A DNA stretch of 64,000 nt, from the NCBI GenBank assembly GCA_015232335.1, contig JADFZV010000004.1, positions 1 to 64,000 on the forward strand. The letters are read 5' to 3'. Within the stretch, counting starts at the first letter, position 1. Each line of letters starts with the position of its first letter. The notes beneath the pieces were generated by a model. The model was given only the letters and a program-made list of their open reading frames with translations. It did no database searches and was not told where the DNA came from. The translations under genes were made by a program, and so were the position numbers. Origin of the DNA: Alphaproteobacteria bacterium. GTDB lineage: Bacteria; Pseudomonadota; Alphaproteobacteria; Rhodospirillales; WMHbin7. Shown piece after piece: positions 55,431 to 63,679 of the stretch.

Positions 55431-56960
55431 ATGCCTCAGAACGCACTCAAGATCAAAGACCATATCGACCTCTTCAACGATCCCGAATATCTCGAGATTT
55501 TTAAGAGGAAGCGGGCGGAATTCGAGGACATGCCGTCTGAAGACGAGGTTGCCAAGCAGGCGGCCTATATCAACAGCGTGGAATATCGCGAGAAGAATCT
55601 GGCCCGCGAGGCTCTGGTGATCAATCCCGCCAAGGCCTGCCAGCCGGTGGGTGCGGCCTATTGCGCCGCCGGCTTCGAAGGCACGCTGGCCTTCACGCAC
55701 GGATCATTGGGCTGTGCCGCCTATTTCCGCTCGCACCTGTCGCGCCACTTCAAGGAACCGTCGGCCATGGTCTGCTCGGCCATGACCGAGGATGCGGCGG
55801 TATTCGGCGGCCTTAACAACATGATCGAAGGCCTGGCCAACGCCTATGCGCTTTACAAGCCCAAGATGATCGCCGTTCACACCTCGTGCATGGCCGAAGT
55901 CATCGGCGACGACCTCAATTCCTTCATCATCCAGTCCAGGGAAAAGGGCAGCATTCCGGCGGATTTTCCGGTGGCCTTCGCCCATACGCCCAGCTTCGTG
56001 GGCTCGCATGTCGTGGGCTACGACAATATGATGAAGTCGATCCTTAGCAATTTCTGGGAAGGCAAAGAACGCAAGCCCGGCAGCGGCGTCAACATCATCG
56101 GCGGTTTCGACGGCTATGGCGTTGCCAATGCCCGCGAGATCAAGGACATCATTGCCACCATGGGCATCGAGGGCACGCTGCTTTCGGACGTGTCGGACAT
56201 TTACGACACGCCAGCCGATGGGTCTTACCGCATGTATGATGGCGGAACCTCGCTTGCCGATACGGCCAAGTCGCTGGATGCCAAGGCCACCCTCTCGTTG
56301 CAGGAATGGTGCACCGACAAAACCCTCGACTACGCCAAGTCGAAGGGCCAGGAGGTTGCCTCCTTCAACTACCCGATCGGACTGTCTGGCACCGATGAAT
56401 TCCTGATGAAGCTGTCCCAGTTGACGGGCAAAGCCATTCCGGAATCGATCGCCAGGGATCGCGGACGCCTGGTCGATGCCATCGAGGATTCTCTGGCCTG
56501 GATTCACGGAAAGTCCTTCTCGATCTTTGGCGATCCCGATTTCGTGCTGGGCATGACCCGTTTCGTGATGGAACTGGGTGGCGAGCCCCTGCATCTTCTA
56601 TGCACCAACGGCAACGCCGATTGGGAAGGCAAGATGAAGGAGCTTCTGGCCAGTTCGCCTTTCGGCGCCATGGGCCAGGTGTGGAAGGGCAAGGATCTGT
56701 GGCACATGCGCTCGCTTTTGGCCACCGAGCCTTCCGACTATCTGATCGGCAGCTCGTACGGCAAGTATCTGGAGAAGGATACCGGCGTGCCCCTGATCCG
56801 CATCGGTTTTCCCATCTTCGACCGCCATCACCATCACCGCTTCCCCACCTTGTTCTACAAGGGCGGTCTGCGCGTGCTGGTAACAATTCTGGACAAGATT
56901 TTCGATACCATCGACGAAAAGACGAAGGTTTCTGGAATCAGCTACGACCTGACCCGCTGA
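55431..56960 (+). CDS. nifK: Nitrogenase MoFe protein beta chain NifK
   Basis: Partner of NifD that supplies the other P-cluster ligands; 509 aa. Cys70 (AKACQPVGA), Cys95 (GSLGCAAYFRSHL) and Cys153 (HTSCMAEVIGDD) are intact. AGGAGAA precedes the ATG, 15 bases after nifD. The gene is followed by a strong terminator, so the unit ends here: no nifENX or other nif genes follow within the window. Confidence 0.98.
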   Translation: MPQNALKIKDHIDLFNDPEYLEIFKRKRAEFEDMPSEDEVAKQAAYINSVEYREKNLAREALVINPAKACQPVGAAYCAAGFEGTLAFTHGSLGCAAYFRSHLSRHFKEPSAMVCSAMTEDAAVFGGLNNMIEGLANAYALYKPKMIAVHTSCMAEVIGDDLNSFIIQSREKGSIPADFPVAFAHTPSFVGSHVVGYDNMMKSILSNFWEGKERKPGSGVNIIGGFDGYGVANAREIKDIIATMGIEGTLLSDVSDIYDTPADGSYRMYDGGTSLADTAKSLDAKATLSLQEWCTDKTLDYAKSKGQEVASFNYPIGLSGTDEFLMKLSQLTGKAIPESIARDRGRLVDAIEDSLAWIHGKSFSIFGDPDFVLGMTRFVMELGGEPLHLLCTNGNADWEGKMKELLASSPFGAMGQVWKGKDLWHMRSLLATEPSDYLIGSSYGKYLEKDTGVPLIRIGFPIFDRHHHHRFPTLFYKGGLRVLVTILDKIFDTIDEKTKVSGISYDLTR

Positions 56961-56994
56961 CGAACCCGCACTCCAGTCGTCAGAGGCAGGCCGA

Positions 56995-57028
56995 GGGCCT
57001 GGGAGCAATCCCAGGCCCTTACCTTTTG
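56995..57028 (+). terminator. Rho-independent terminator after nifK
   Basis: A perfect 10-bp stem (GGGCCTGGGA at 56995-57004 and TCCCAGGCCC at 57009-57018) with a GCAA tetraloop, followed by TTACCTTTT. It lies 34 bases after the nifK stop. Confidence 0.85.
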
Positions 57029-57033
57029 AGGCT

Positions 57034-57165
57034 CTTCGACGCTAGACGTGGAATTCTACCTGCTTCCCGATCCGTCATGGCCGGACTTGATCCGGCCATC
57101 CACGATTTTCCATCTGGCATATCAAGCCTCAAGACGTGGATGCCCGGCACAAGGCCGGGCATGAC
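57034..57165 (+). repeat. Interspersed intergenic repeat, copy B
   Basis: Matches copy A (33691-33818) in the same orientation: a leading TTCGACG-GTGGAAT block, GTCATGGCCGGACTTGATC near 57074, and the TGGATGCCCGGCACAAGGC half ending GCATGAC at 57165. It fills most of the gap between the nifK terminator and the convergent methyltransferase gene. The rest of that gap holds nothing recognised. Confidence 0.8.
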
Positions 57166-57241
57166 GATTTACTTAGAAACTCGAGAGAATGCTATTCCAC
57201 ATGAAACGTCGAGGAGCCCCTTTTGAAGAAGGTAATTCAGA

Positions 57242-58087
57242 TCAGGCGGGCTTGGTTAGAATCGCCCACATATTGTCGCTGGTGGGCAGGCTGCCCAGGA
57301 AATCGAAGCGGATATCCAGCCCCGCTTTTTGTGCAAGCTGGCGCAAGGAGCTCCTGGTGTAGTAATTGAGATGGTCCGGGTAGCGAAAGCCGCACCATTT
57401 CTTGCCCATGACCCTCCGGTTGAGGCTGCCGAAATTGGGCACCTTCACCACAGCGATGCCGCCGGGCTTCAGAACGCGAAAGACTTCCTTCATGACGCCC
57501 AGGGGATTTTCTTCGTGTTCAAGGTACGAGCGCATGGCGACGGCCTCGAAGAAGTTCTCTTCGAAGCGTCTCAGCCCCTCGATGGAGGGAGCATTCTCCG
57601 TGTGGCCTCCATGCTGGCGGAAAAGCTGATCGGCCTTGATGGCCAGCGAGGTGCTGATCTCGACACCATAGGGTGTGAAGCTGTCAAGCAGGTCGAGGAT
57701 GGTTTCTCCGCTGCCGCAGCCCAGGTCGAGAATCCGTCCCTGGTTGAATTTCGCCCGCACATAGCTGCCGACCTTGCGTTTCCCGAACAGGTGCATGCGC
57801 ATGCGGGTCAAGCGGCTGAACTTGTAAGAGACCTTTCTTAGTTCTGCCTTGCGCTCGGTCTCGACGTGGAAGCGCGCATTCCAATCCAGATCGACCGCCA
57901 GATGTTCGTATTTTGGGGCCGTGTCGATATAGGTGAAGCCGCAATCCCTGCAAGACCGGATCGTCCAGGGTGCTAGCGAATAGGGACTGGGCGGCTGGTC
58001 TCGATTGTCACGGCCGCAAAGCGGGCAATTGCGATAGGTCACGCTGATGGTGGTTCCAGCCGTGGCAACCTGCGACACCGAACTCAT
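57242..58087 (-). CDS. Zinc-ribbon class I SAM methyltransferase
   Basis: A 281-aa methyltransferase. An N-terminal metal-binding part has CPLCGRDN and CRDCGFTYI, a probable four-Cys zinc site. The SAM motif is ILDLGCGSGETILDL, with the later GIAVVKVPNFGS strand. Such small-molecule methyltransferases often sit in glycan loci, but this one stands alone next to nifK. Start set at 58087 because the open frame upstream runs through the promoter and into the divergent neighbour. Substrate unknown. Confidence 0.82.
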   Translation of the reverse strand: MSSVSQVATAGTTISVTYRNCPLCGRDNRDQPPSPYSLAPWTIRSCRDCGFTYIDTAPKYEHLAVDLDWNARFHVETERKAELRKVSYKFSRLTRMRMHLFGKRKVGSYVRAKFNQGRILDLGCGSGETILDLLDSFTPYGVEISTSLAIKADQLFRQHGGHTENAPSIEGLRRFEENFFEAVAMRSYLEHEENPLGVMKEVFRVLKPGGIAVVKVPNFGSLNRRVMGKKWCGFRYPDHLNYYTRSSLRQLAQKAGLDIRFDFLGSLPTSDNMWAILTKPA

Positions 58088-58177
58088 AAATTCATTCCCT
58101 TGAAATGCCCCGGTCGGCCTGCGAAGACCAAAGCCGTCCGGCGTGATAGGCGCAAAATTTAGTGCTAGAATGCCAGC

Positions 58178-58780
58178 ATGGCAAGGAAATCGCCTTATGA
58201 AGGACAGGATCGAGCGGAATGGCCGCAGATTGCGGCTCGTTTGGCTGCCGAGTATCCGTTTGCCGTGAACGGCTTTCTGAGCACGGTCGATGTGGTTTGG
58301 GCACAGACGTTTCAGCTTGATAAATTTCAGAAGGAACTGGGTGATCTGGAATTTGCGCTCGACCACGGCATGAAGCCTGCGAACCTGCCAAAACCTTTCA
58401 AGGGGCTGGAGCTAGGTTGTCACCATTTTCTGGCCGTGGCCGTGGCGCGGGAATTGTCGAGACTTCATCCCGACCTCTGGCGACGGGAAGAGGCCGATTG
58501 GGGGGCGATTCTGCGTTTTCTGCCCGATGGTCAATATTCCTTGAAGATATTGGTCTCGGACGACAGCGGCGGCTTGCAAAATGCCAAGGGCTGGGCTGAT
58601 GAAAGCCGCCCCTCCGGCTATGTTCTGGCCATCCATCTGGCATCGGCTCAATCCAAGCGCTTTCGGCTGCGCTGGGGCTGGATCGACCGCAATGACTGGG
58701 GCGTGGTGGCGGGCCGACAGATCGTTCCCGAAGCGGTGGCCGTAGCCAAGATGGTCTGGCTGAGCCCACCGATTTCCTGA
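58178..58780 (+). CDS. Hypothetical protein, possibly a relic of the ScaI restriction endonuclease family
   Basis: A 200-aa soluble protein. By memory of the family pattern, its opening SPYEGQDRAEWPQ, the ARELSRLHPDLWRREE stretch, LPDGQYSLKI and the end SGYVLAIHL...RLRWGWIDRNDW follow the order of conserved blocks in ScaI-type endonucleases. In those enzymes the strand after PD reads like S-x-E-x-K; here it is SLKILV, so the catalytic Glu and Lys appear lost. No methyltransferase is next to it. The assignment is tentative; the gene itself is well supported as an open frame divergent from the methyltransferase. Confidence 0.45.
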   Translation: MARKSPYEGQDRAEWPQIAARLAAEYPFAVNGFLSTVDVVWAQTFQLDKFQKELGDLEFALDHGMKPANLPKPFKGLELGCHHFLAVAVARELSRLHPDLWRREEADWGAILRFLPDGQYSLKILVSDDSGGLQNAKGWADESRPSGYVLAIHLASAQSKRFRLRWGWIDRNDWGVVAGRQIVPEAVAVAKMVWLSPPIS

Positions 58781-58801
58781 TCACAGCAGGCCAAATTTGA
58801 T

Positions 58802-59335
58802 TTAGCGCCCGCGAGGCGCTCCGCCACCGCCACCCATCCCGCCGCCGGGGCCTCTTTGCTGGCCGCCCATACCACCCATCTGTCCCTGTCCGCCTTGCGG
58901 ACCCATCATTCCTTGCCCGCCTTGCGGACCCATCATGCCCTGGCCCATGCCTTGGGGCGGAGGCGGGGGCATCTGGCCCATCTTCTGCCCCTGTCCGCCT
59001 TGCGGTCCCATCATGCCCTGGCCTTGCATGCCTTGCGGGGGCGGTCCCATCATGCCCTGGCCTTGGCCCTGCATGCCCTGGCCCATGCCTTGGGGCGGAG
59101 GCGGGGGCATCTGGCCCATCTGCCCCTGTCCGCCTTGCGGTCCCATCATGCCCTGGCCTTGTCCCATGCCCTGACCTTGGCCCATGCCTTGGGGTGGAGG
59201 CGGGGGCATTTGGCCCATCTGCCCCATGGGAGGTTGCGGGCGCTGACCCATTTGCTGTTGCCCCTGGCCCTGCTGGGCAAAGGCTTGCGGCGTCAGGGCA
59301 AGGGCTGCGGCACAGATCACGAGGCTGCGAAGCAT
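58802..59335 (-). CDS. Secreted Gly/Gln/Met/Pro repeat protein
   Basis: A 177-aa protein with a signal peptide (MLRSLVICAAALALTPQAFA). The mature part is almost only Gly, Gln, Met and Pro in imperfect tandem repeats: MPPPPPQGMGQ followed by GQGMMGPQGGQGQMGQ, about three to four times. The DNA repeats as well, with near-identical blocks of 40-60 bases, so copy number may vary. No fold or family can be assigned; intrinsically disordered. Met-rich tracts can bind copper, but that is a guess. It is about 45 bases downstream of the Arg/Asp-rich gene on the same strand. Confidence 0.75.
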   Translation of the reverse strand: MLRSLVICAAALALTPQAFAQQGQGQQQMGQRPQPPMGQMGQMPPPPPQGMGQGQGMGQGQGMMGPQGGQGQMGQMPPPPPQGMGQGMQGQGQGMMGPPPQGMQGQGMMGPQGGQGQKMGQMPPPPPQGMGQGMMGPQGGQGMMGPQGGQGQMGGMGGQQRGPGGGMGGGGGAPRGR

Positions 59336-59380
59336 GGGACCTCCTTTGGGCGGCTGGTCTTTGGGCGTTCGACCGCTAGA

Positions 59381-59827
59381 TTACCGGTTTTTTTCGCGCT
59401 TATCACCGCGCATCTCGCGCATCTCGCCGCGCTTTTCGCGCAGTTCCTTGGCCTTGGGCTCGCCTCGGCCGTCGCGCTTGTCGCGCAGATCGCCCTTTAG
59501 GTCGCGCTTGTCGTCGCGCATGTCCTTGCGGTCGTCTCGCATGTCTTTCCTGGCATCCCGCATGTCCTTGCGGTCCTGTTTCATTTCATCGCGATATTGC
59601 GCGGCACCCTCCTTGTCGCCTTCCTTCAGGGCGTCACGCCGGGCCTTACGGTCCTCGATCGCTTGCTTGTGGGCGTCGCGGATGTCCTGGCGGTCCTGCT
59701 TGATCTCCTGGCGGTCCTGGCGCAATTGCTGGCGGTCGTTTTGCATCTGCTGGTTCTGGCCTTGGGCCAGGGCCAGCGTCGGCGTGGCGAACAGGACGGC
59801 GGCAAGAAGGGCTGTTTTCTGGTTCAT
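59381..59827 (-). CDS. Secreted Arg/Asp/Lys-rich polyampholyte protein
   Basis: A 148-aa protein with a signal peptide (MNQKTALLAAVLFATPTLALA). Most of the mature part is Arg, Asp, Lys, Glu and Met in seven-residue steps such as DRKDMRD, giving long charged helices. Start codon ATG at 59827. It is in the same direction as the Gly/Gln/Met/Pro protein and is 45 bases upstream of it, so the two may be made together. Similar charged secreted proteins are annotated as hypothetical in relatives. Function unknown. Confidence 0.75.
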   Translation of the reverse strand: MNQKTALLAAVLFATPTLALAQGQNQQMQNDRQQLRQDRQEIKQDRQDIRDAHKQAIEDRKARRDALKEGDKEGAAQYRDEMKQDRKDMRDARKDMRDDRKDMRDDKRDLKGDLRDKRDGRGEPKAKELREKRGEMREMRGDKREKNR

Positions 59828-59936
59828 GGCTGTAACACTCCGAAGAAGGAACGATGAGACGCAGTAGAGCCTGGAAACATGGCAAAAATAAGCGGCTGAT
59901 TATGGCGGATTTGCCTCAGATCGTCAGTGACGGGCA

Positions 59937-60557
59937 TCACCAGCAGCGTTTCCAGGGCCCCAGATCCAGGTGGAGGTGATCCTTGTGATCGTAGTCCGAT
60001 GATGGGGTCAGAACCAGATGAAAGATATCGCAAGCCCCCTTGGCGGCCTTGCGCAGATAGGTGGTGCTGGCCGTCTTGCCCCGCCAGTCGTCACGAATTT
60101 TGAGAATCGTCCCATCGCCAAGCTCGATCGCCCAAAGATCGATGGCCTGGCCCAGCCCGTGCTGGCTGATGCGTTTGCCGTCGCGCTGGTTGCGGCAATC
60201 ATAGGCCCCGACATGATGGATGGTGCGCACGGATTGCCCCAAATATTCCCTGGCCAAGGGGCGAAGAACGATGGAATCGAAGCGAGCCAGGGCCAGGGCG
60301 GTGGGGCAGCTCATGGTGGCCGGGCGGTTAAGTCCCGAGGCAAGCCGTTGAAGTTCAACAGCATTTGCCACTTGGCAGCCGTCGGGGGTCGAGATATCGG
60401 TCAGTTCGCGGAAACGGGCGCCGCTGGCCCTAAGATCGGCCAGACATTGTGCCGGATCGGGTTTGGAAATGGGCGCGCGCGCGCCGGTCTCGGGGGCCAC
60501 CAGGGCGCAGCCGCCAAGAAAGAGCAAAAGAAGCAGGGAAAGAGTGCCCTTCAACAT
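59937..60557 (-). CDS. Extensin-like domain lipoprotein
   Basis: A 206-aa lipoprotein (LLLLFLGGC lipobox, Cys near residue 17). The extensin-like C-terminal domain has CPTALALARF, HVGAYDCR, ISQHGLGQAIDLWAI and DHKDHLHLDLG; the His/Asp set resembles the M15 metallopeptidase fold. Family members are envelope proteins of proteobacteria with unproven activity. It is divergent from the phosphoesterase gene with a 46-base gap. Confidence 0.85.
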   Translation of the reverse strand: MLKGTLSLLLLLFLGGCALVAPETGARAPISKPDPAQCLADLRASGARFRELTDISTPDGCQVANAVELQRLASGLNRPATMSCPTALALARFDSIVLRPLAREYLGQSVRTIHHVGAYDCRNQRDGKRISQHGLGQAIDLWAIELGDGTILKIRDDWRGKTASTTYLRKAAKGACDIFHLVLTPSSDYDHKDHLHLDLGPWKRCW

Positions 60558-60603
60558 CTAGCCATTGTGATTGATTTGCTGTAAATCCACAACTTCTTGA
60601 TAT

Positions 60604-61359
60604 GTGGCGAAGAGGCTTTCCTTGTTCCTGGCCCAGCTTTCCGATTTTCATCTGTCATCAGCCCGACCCGAACGCCTTGACCGACTGGAGCAGACGCTCG
60701 ATCTGCTGCTCAGCCTCGATCCGGCCCCGGCCTGTCTGCTGATTACCGGCGACGTGGCGGATCGGGGCGAGCCTGCGATGTATGTGCTGGCGGCGGAACA
60801 ATTGGCCCGTCTGCCCATGCCGGTCTTCGTGGTGCCGGGCAATCGGGATTGGACCGAACCCTTCAGCCAGTCTCTGGCGCCTTGGTGCGGCAAGCCCCTG
60901 AACGGATTTCTCAATCTGACCGGCCAGGCGGGGCATTTGCGCCTGATCGGGCTGGACAGCCGCAGGCTGGGCAGCCAGTTGGGGCAGTTTTCAGCCCAGA
61001 GCCAGGCCTGGCTGGAGGCGTGTCTGCAAGAAGAGCCGGATCGGCCCACCCTGATCTTCCTGCACCATCCGCCCTTTAAAACGAAACTGCGCAACGGCAG
61101 CATCGGTCATCAGATCGAGCATGTGGAAGCGTTCGAGGAATGCTTGCGCCGCCACCCTCAGGTCGTTCATGTGGCTTGCGGCCATCTGCATGGCATCTAT
61201 GCTGCACCCGTGGCGGGGATATTGGCGACCTCGGCCTTGTCGGTGGCCTATCAGGGCATCGTCGAGCATCGGCATGGCGACGAGGGCATGGATCTGCGCC
61301 CGGTGATCACGCTGCATTATTGGCGCGATGGACGGCTGATCAGCAAGTTGAGCGCCTAA
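60604..61359 (+). CDS. Calcineurin-like metallophosphoesterase (CpdA-like)
   Basis: A 251-aa phosphoesterase. The two-metal site is formed by SDFHL, GDVADRGEP, PGNRDW, FLHHPPF and ACGHLHG, the full set of the family. CpdA-type enzymes split cyclic AMP; the sequence supports that class but not the substrate. The start is GTG at 60604; an ATG two bases earlier is in another frame. The 3' end overlaps the convergent hydrolase gene by 4 bases. Confidence 0.87.
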   Translation: MAKRLSLFLAQLSDFHLSSARPERLDRLEQTLDLLLSLDPAPACLLITGDVADRGEPAMYVLAAEQLARLPMPVFVVPGNRDWTEPFSQSLAPWCGKPLNGFLNLTGQAGHLRLIGLDSRRLGSQLGQFSAQSQAWLEACLQEEPDRPTLIFLHHPPFKTKLRNGSIGHQIEHVEAFEECLRRHPQVVHVACGHLHGIYAAPVAGILATSALSVAYQGIVEHRHGDEGMDLRPVITLHYWRDGRLISKLSA

Positions 61360-62144
61360 AAAGCCCCCCGCATCAAATCCAGCGTGGCGTCCGGGGCTTC
61401 ACTCATCATCATATGGCCCGAACCTGGAATGGTTTCCGCCCGGGCGTTCTTGATCAGCCCCGCCAATTCCCGCCCGCCCTTGGCTGGCGTCATCAGGTCG
61501 CTGTCACCCAAGACAAGAAGCGTGGGGCAGGTGATCCTGCCAGCCGCGTCGAGAGCACCCTTGTAATCGTTGCAGGCGCTTAGGCCCGCAAAAATCACTC
61601 CCGGCTTCGAGCGCGCGATCAGGTGATGTGCCAAGCCCAGCATCCACATGCCGGGCAGGCGGTTCCCGCCGAAATGATGCTTCCTGGCATGGCACCAGGA
61701 GGTCATGCAGCGGATGACCTCGTTCGTGCCCTCCCTGGCCGAGGCCAGCATGTCGGGATGCACTGCCATTCTGGCCGCCACCCCCAGCAAGATCAGGCGC
61801 AGGATGCGTTCGGGGGCTTTTCCGGCGGTTTCCAGGGCGATCAGGGCGCCCAGACTGTGCCCGGCCAGCGCCGCCTGTTTCAGATTTGCCGCATCCAGGA
61901 AGCGGAGCAGCCAGCCTGCATACTCTTCCACGCAAGAAAAGGCCGCCCCTTCGCTTTTGCCGTGGCCGGGCAGATCGACGGCCAGCACATTTTGCCCGTG
62001 ATGAGCCAGATAGCGAGCCTGAAGGGCCCATACGGTATGGTTCATGCCCGCTCCGTGCAGCAGGATCAGGCTTGGCTTGGCCGAATCGAAAGGAACGCCG
62101 CCGGTGGCGGCAAAAACCCGATATCCGTCAAGGCTGAAATCCAT
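61356..62144 (-). CDS. Alpha/beta hydrolase
   Basis: A 262-aa cytoplasmic hydrolase: oxyanion motif LILLHGAGMNHTVW, AVDLPGHGKSEG, nucleophile elbow AGHSLGAL, Asp in VLGDSDLMTP and His in IPGSGHMMM. The triad is complete. Substrate unknown. The ATG at 62144 (GGGGG site) leaves 1 base between it and the metY stop, so it is probably co-transcribed behind metY. Confidence 0.85.
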   Translation of the reverse strand: MDFSLDGYRVFAATGGVPFDSAKPSLILLHGAGMNHTVWALQARYLAHHGQNVLAVDLPGHGKSEGAAFSCVEEYAGWLLRFLDAANLKQAALAGHSLGALIALETAGKAPERILRLILLGVAARMAVHPDMLASAREGTNEVIRCMTSWCHARKHHFGGNRLPGMWMLGLAHHLIARSKPGVIFAGLSACNDYKGALDAAGRITCPTLLVLGDSDLMTPAKGGRELAGLIKNARAETIPGSGHMMMSEAPDATLDLMRGAF

Positions 62145-62145
62145 T

Positions 62146-63447
62146 TCAGCCCCCCTTGGCAGCGGCATGAAGGGCCTGGGCGAGGTCCTCGACCAGATCG
62201 CGTTCGTCTTCCAGGCCCACCGACAGGCGGATGAGGTCTTCGCCGATACCGGCGGCTGCCAGGGCTTGGGCGTTCATTTGCTGATGGGTCGTGCTGGCCG
62301 GATGGATGGCCAGCGATTTCGCATCGCCGATATTGGCCAGATGCGAAAAGACCTTCAGTTTCTCGATGAAGGTGGCAGCGGCTTTCCTGCCGCCCTTGAT
62401 GCCGAAGGTAACGATGGCCGTGGACCCTTTGGGGTAGAGTTCCTGTGCGCGGTCGTGATCGGGATGTTCGGGCAGATCGGGCGAATTGACCCAGGCCACC
62501 CCGGGCGCCGTTTCAAGAAACCGCACCACCTGGCGGGCATTGTGGATGTGCCGGGCCATGCGCAGCGGCAGGGTCTCGATGCCTTGCAACAGGTGAAAGG
62601 CGGTCGTGGGGCTCATCGAGGCCCCGAAATCGCGCAATCCCTCGGCCCTGGCCCGCATAATGAAAGCGGCGGGACCAAACTCTTCAGCGAAATCAAGCCC
62701 GTGATAACCCGCATAAGGCTCGGTCAGGGTAGGGAATTTGGCCGCCTGCGCTTCCCAGTCGAAGCTGCCGCCGTCGATCAGGATGCCGCCGATGGCAACG
62801 CCGTGCCCGCCCAGATATTTCGTGGCCGAATGCATCACAATGTCGGCCCCCAGGGCGATGGGCTGGCCCAGATAGGGCGTGGTGAAGGTGGCGTCGATCA
62901 TCAGGGGCAGGCCCGCTTCGTGCGCCACCTGGGCGATCTGCGGGATATCCAACACTTCCAGATTGGGGTTTCCCACAGTTTCCGCAAAAATCAGGCGTGT
63001 TTCCGGGCGAATGGCGGATTTGAAGGCGTTCGCGTCCCTGGGATCGACGAAACTGGCGGTGATGCCAAAGCGGGGCAGGGTGAGAGCCAACAGATTGTAA
63101 CTGCCGCCGTAAAGGGCGCGCGAAGCGACGATATGCCCACCAGACCCCATCAGGGTGACGATGGCCAGATGCAGGGCGGCCTGGCCCGAGGCGGTGGCGA
63201 CGGCCCCCACGCCGCCCTCAAGGGCGCTCAAACGCTCTTCCAGCACGGAAACGGTGGGGTTCGAGATGCGCGAATAGATGTGACCGGCGCGTTCCAGGTT
63301 GAACAGGGAGGCGGCGTGGTCGGTGCTTTTGAAGACGTAGGAGGTGGTTTGATAGATCGGCACCGCCAGGGAACCATGTTCCGAATCAGGCTGTTGGCCC
63401 GCATGCAGGGCCAGCGTGTCGAACCGGATATGCTTGGGATCGGCCAT
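62146..63447 (-). CDS. metY: O-acetylhomoserine sulfhydrylase-like PLP enzyme
   Basis: Cys/Met metabolism PLP enzyme making homocysteine from O-acetylhomoserine and sulfide; 433 aa, the long MetY size. PLP Lys is in MHSATKYLGGHG, with SRISNPTVSVLEERLSALEGG and the GLEDERDLVEDL ending. The ATG at 63447 with GGGGGAA site was chosen; the preceding TTG codon is not needed. No SAM-II riboswitch-like core was recognised in its 5' region. The close cystathionine gamma-synthase family cannot be excluded fully, but the length favours MetY. Confidence 0.92.
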   Translation of the reverse strand: MADPKHIRFDTLALHAGQQPDSEHGSLAVPIYQTTSYVFKSTDHAASLFNLERAGHIYSRISNPTVSVLEERLSALEGGVGAVATASGQAALHLAIVTLMGSGGHIVASRALYGGSYNLLALTLPRFGITASFVDPRDANAFKSAIRPETRLIFAETVGNPNLEVLDIPQIAQVAHEAGLPLMIDATFTTPYLGQPIALGADIVMHSATKYLGGHGVAIGGILIDGGSFDWEAQAAKFPTLTEPYAGYHGLDFAEEFGPAAFIMRARAEGLRDFGASMSPTTAFHLLQGIETLPLRMARHIHNARQVVRFLETAPGVAWVNSPDLPEHPDHDRAQELYPKGSTAIVTFGIKGGRKAAATFIEKLKVFSHLANIGDAKSLAIHPASTTHQQMNAQALAAAGIGEDLIRLSVGLEDERDLVEDLAQALHAAAKGG

Positions 63448-63679
63448 CAATTCCCCCTCTGGCGGCTTAAGGCTTGACTATAGGCCCTTGTATGGCCTTG
63501 AATCCAGCCGTTCAAGACAGACGGGTTTTCCTCTAACGAGCCCCAGCATTTCTGCCCTGCGAAAAATAGGGCTGGAAAGCTGTCCAATTTTTTGTAAAAA
63601 GGACGGCTTGTTCCGGTAACAAGTCATGCGTGGTGTCAGGCGGACCTTGTCCCAGCCGCCAGTAAGGATGATTGAGCCT

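Noticed and set aside
56600..57226. A plus-strand frame that runs out of nifK and ends in a GLDPAIHDF-like segment
   Set aside because: The first half is an alternative frame of nifK and the second half is the translated intergenic repeat; this peptide pattern is a known kind of false annotation.
58930..59230. Regular DNA repeats that could suggest a CRISPR array
   Set aside because: The repeats have no unique spacers of constant length and lie inside an exported repeat-protein frame; no cas genes are present.
62044..63477. A 477-codon plus-strand frame opposite metY
   Set aside because: Shadow of metY; composition dominated by Gly, Gln, His and Arg with no known motif.
63448..63679. A possible SAM-II riboswitch before metY
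   Set aside because: The short pseudoknot core and its conserved bases could not be found on the minus strand.
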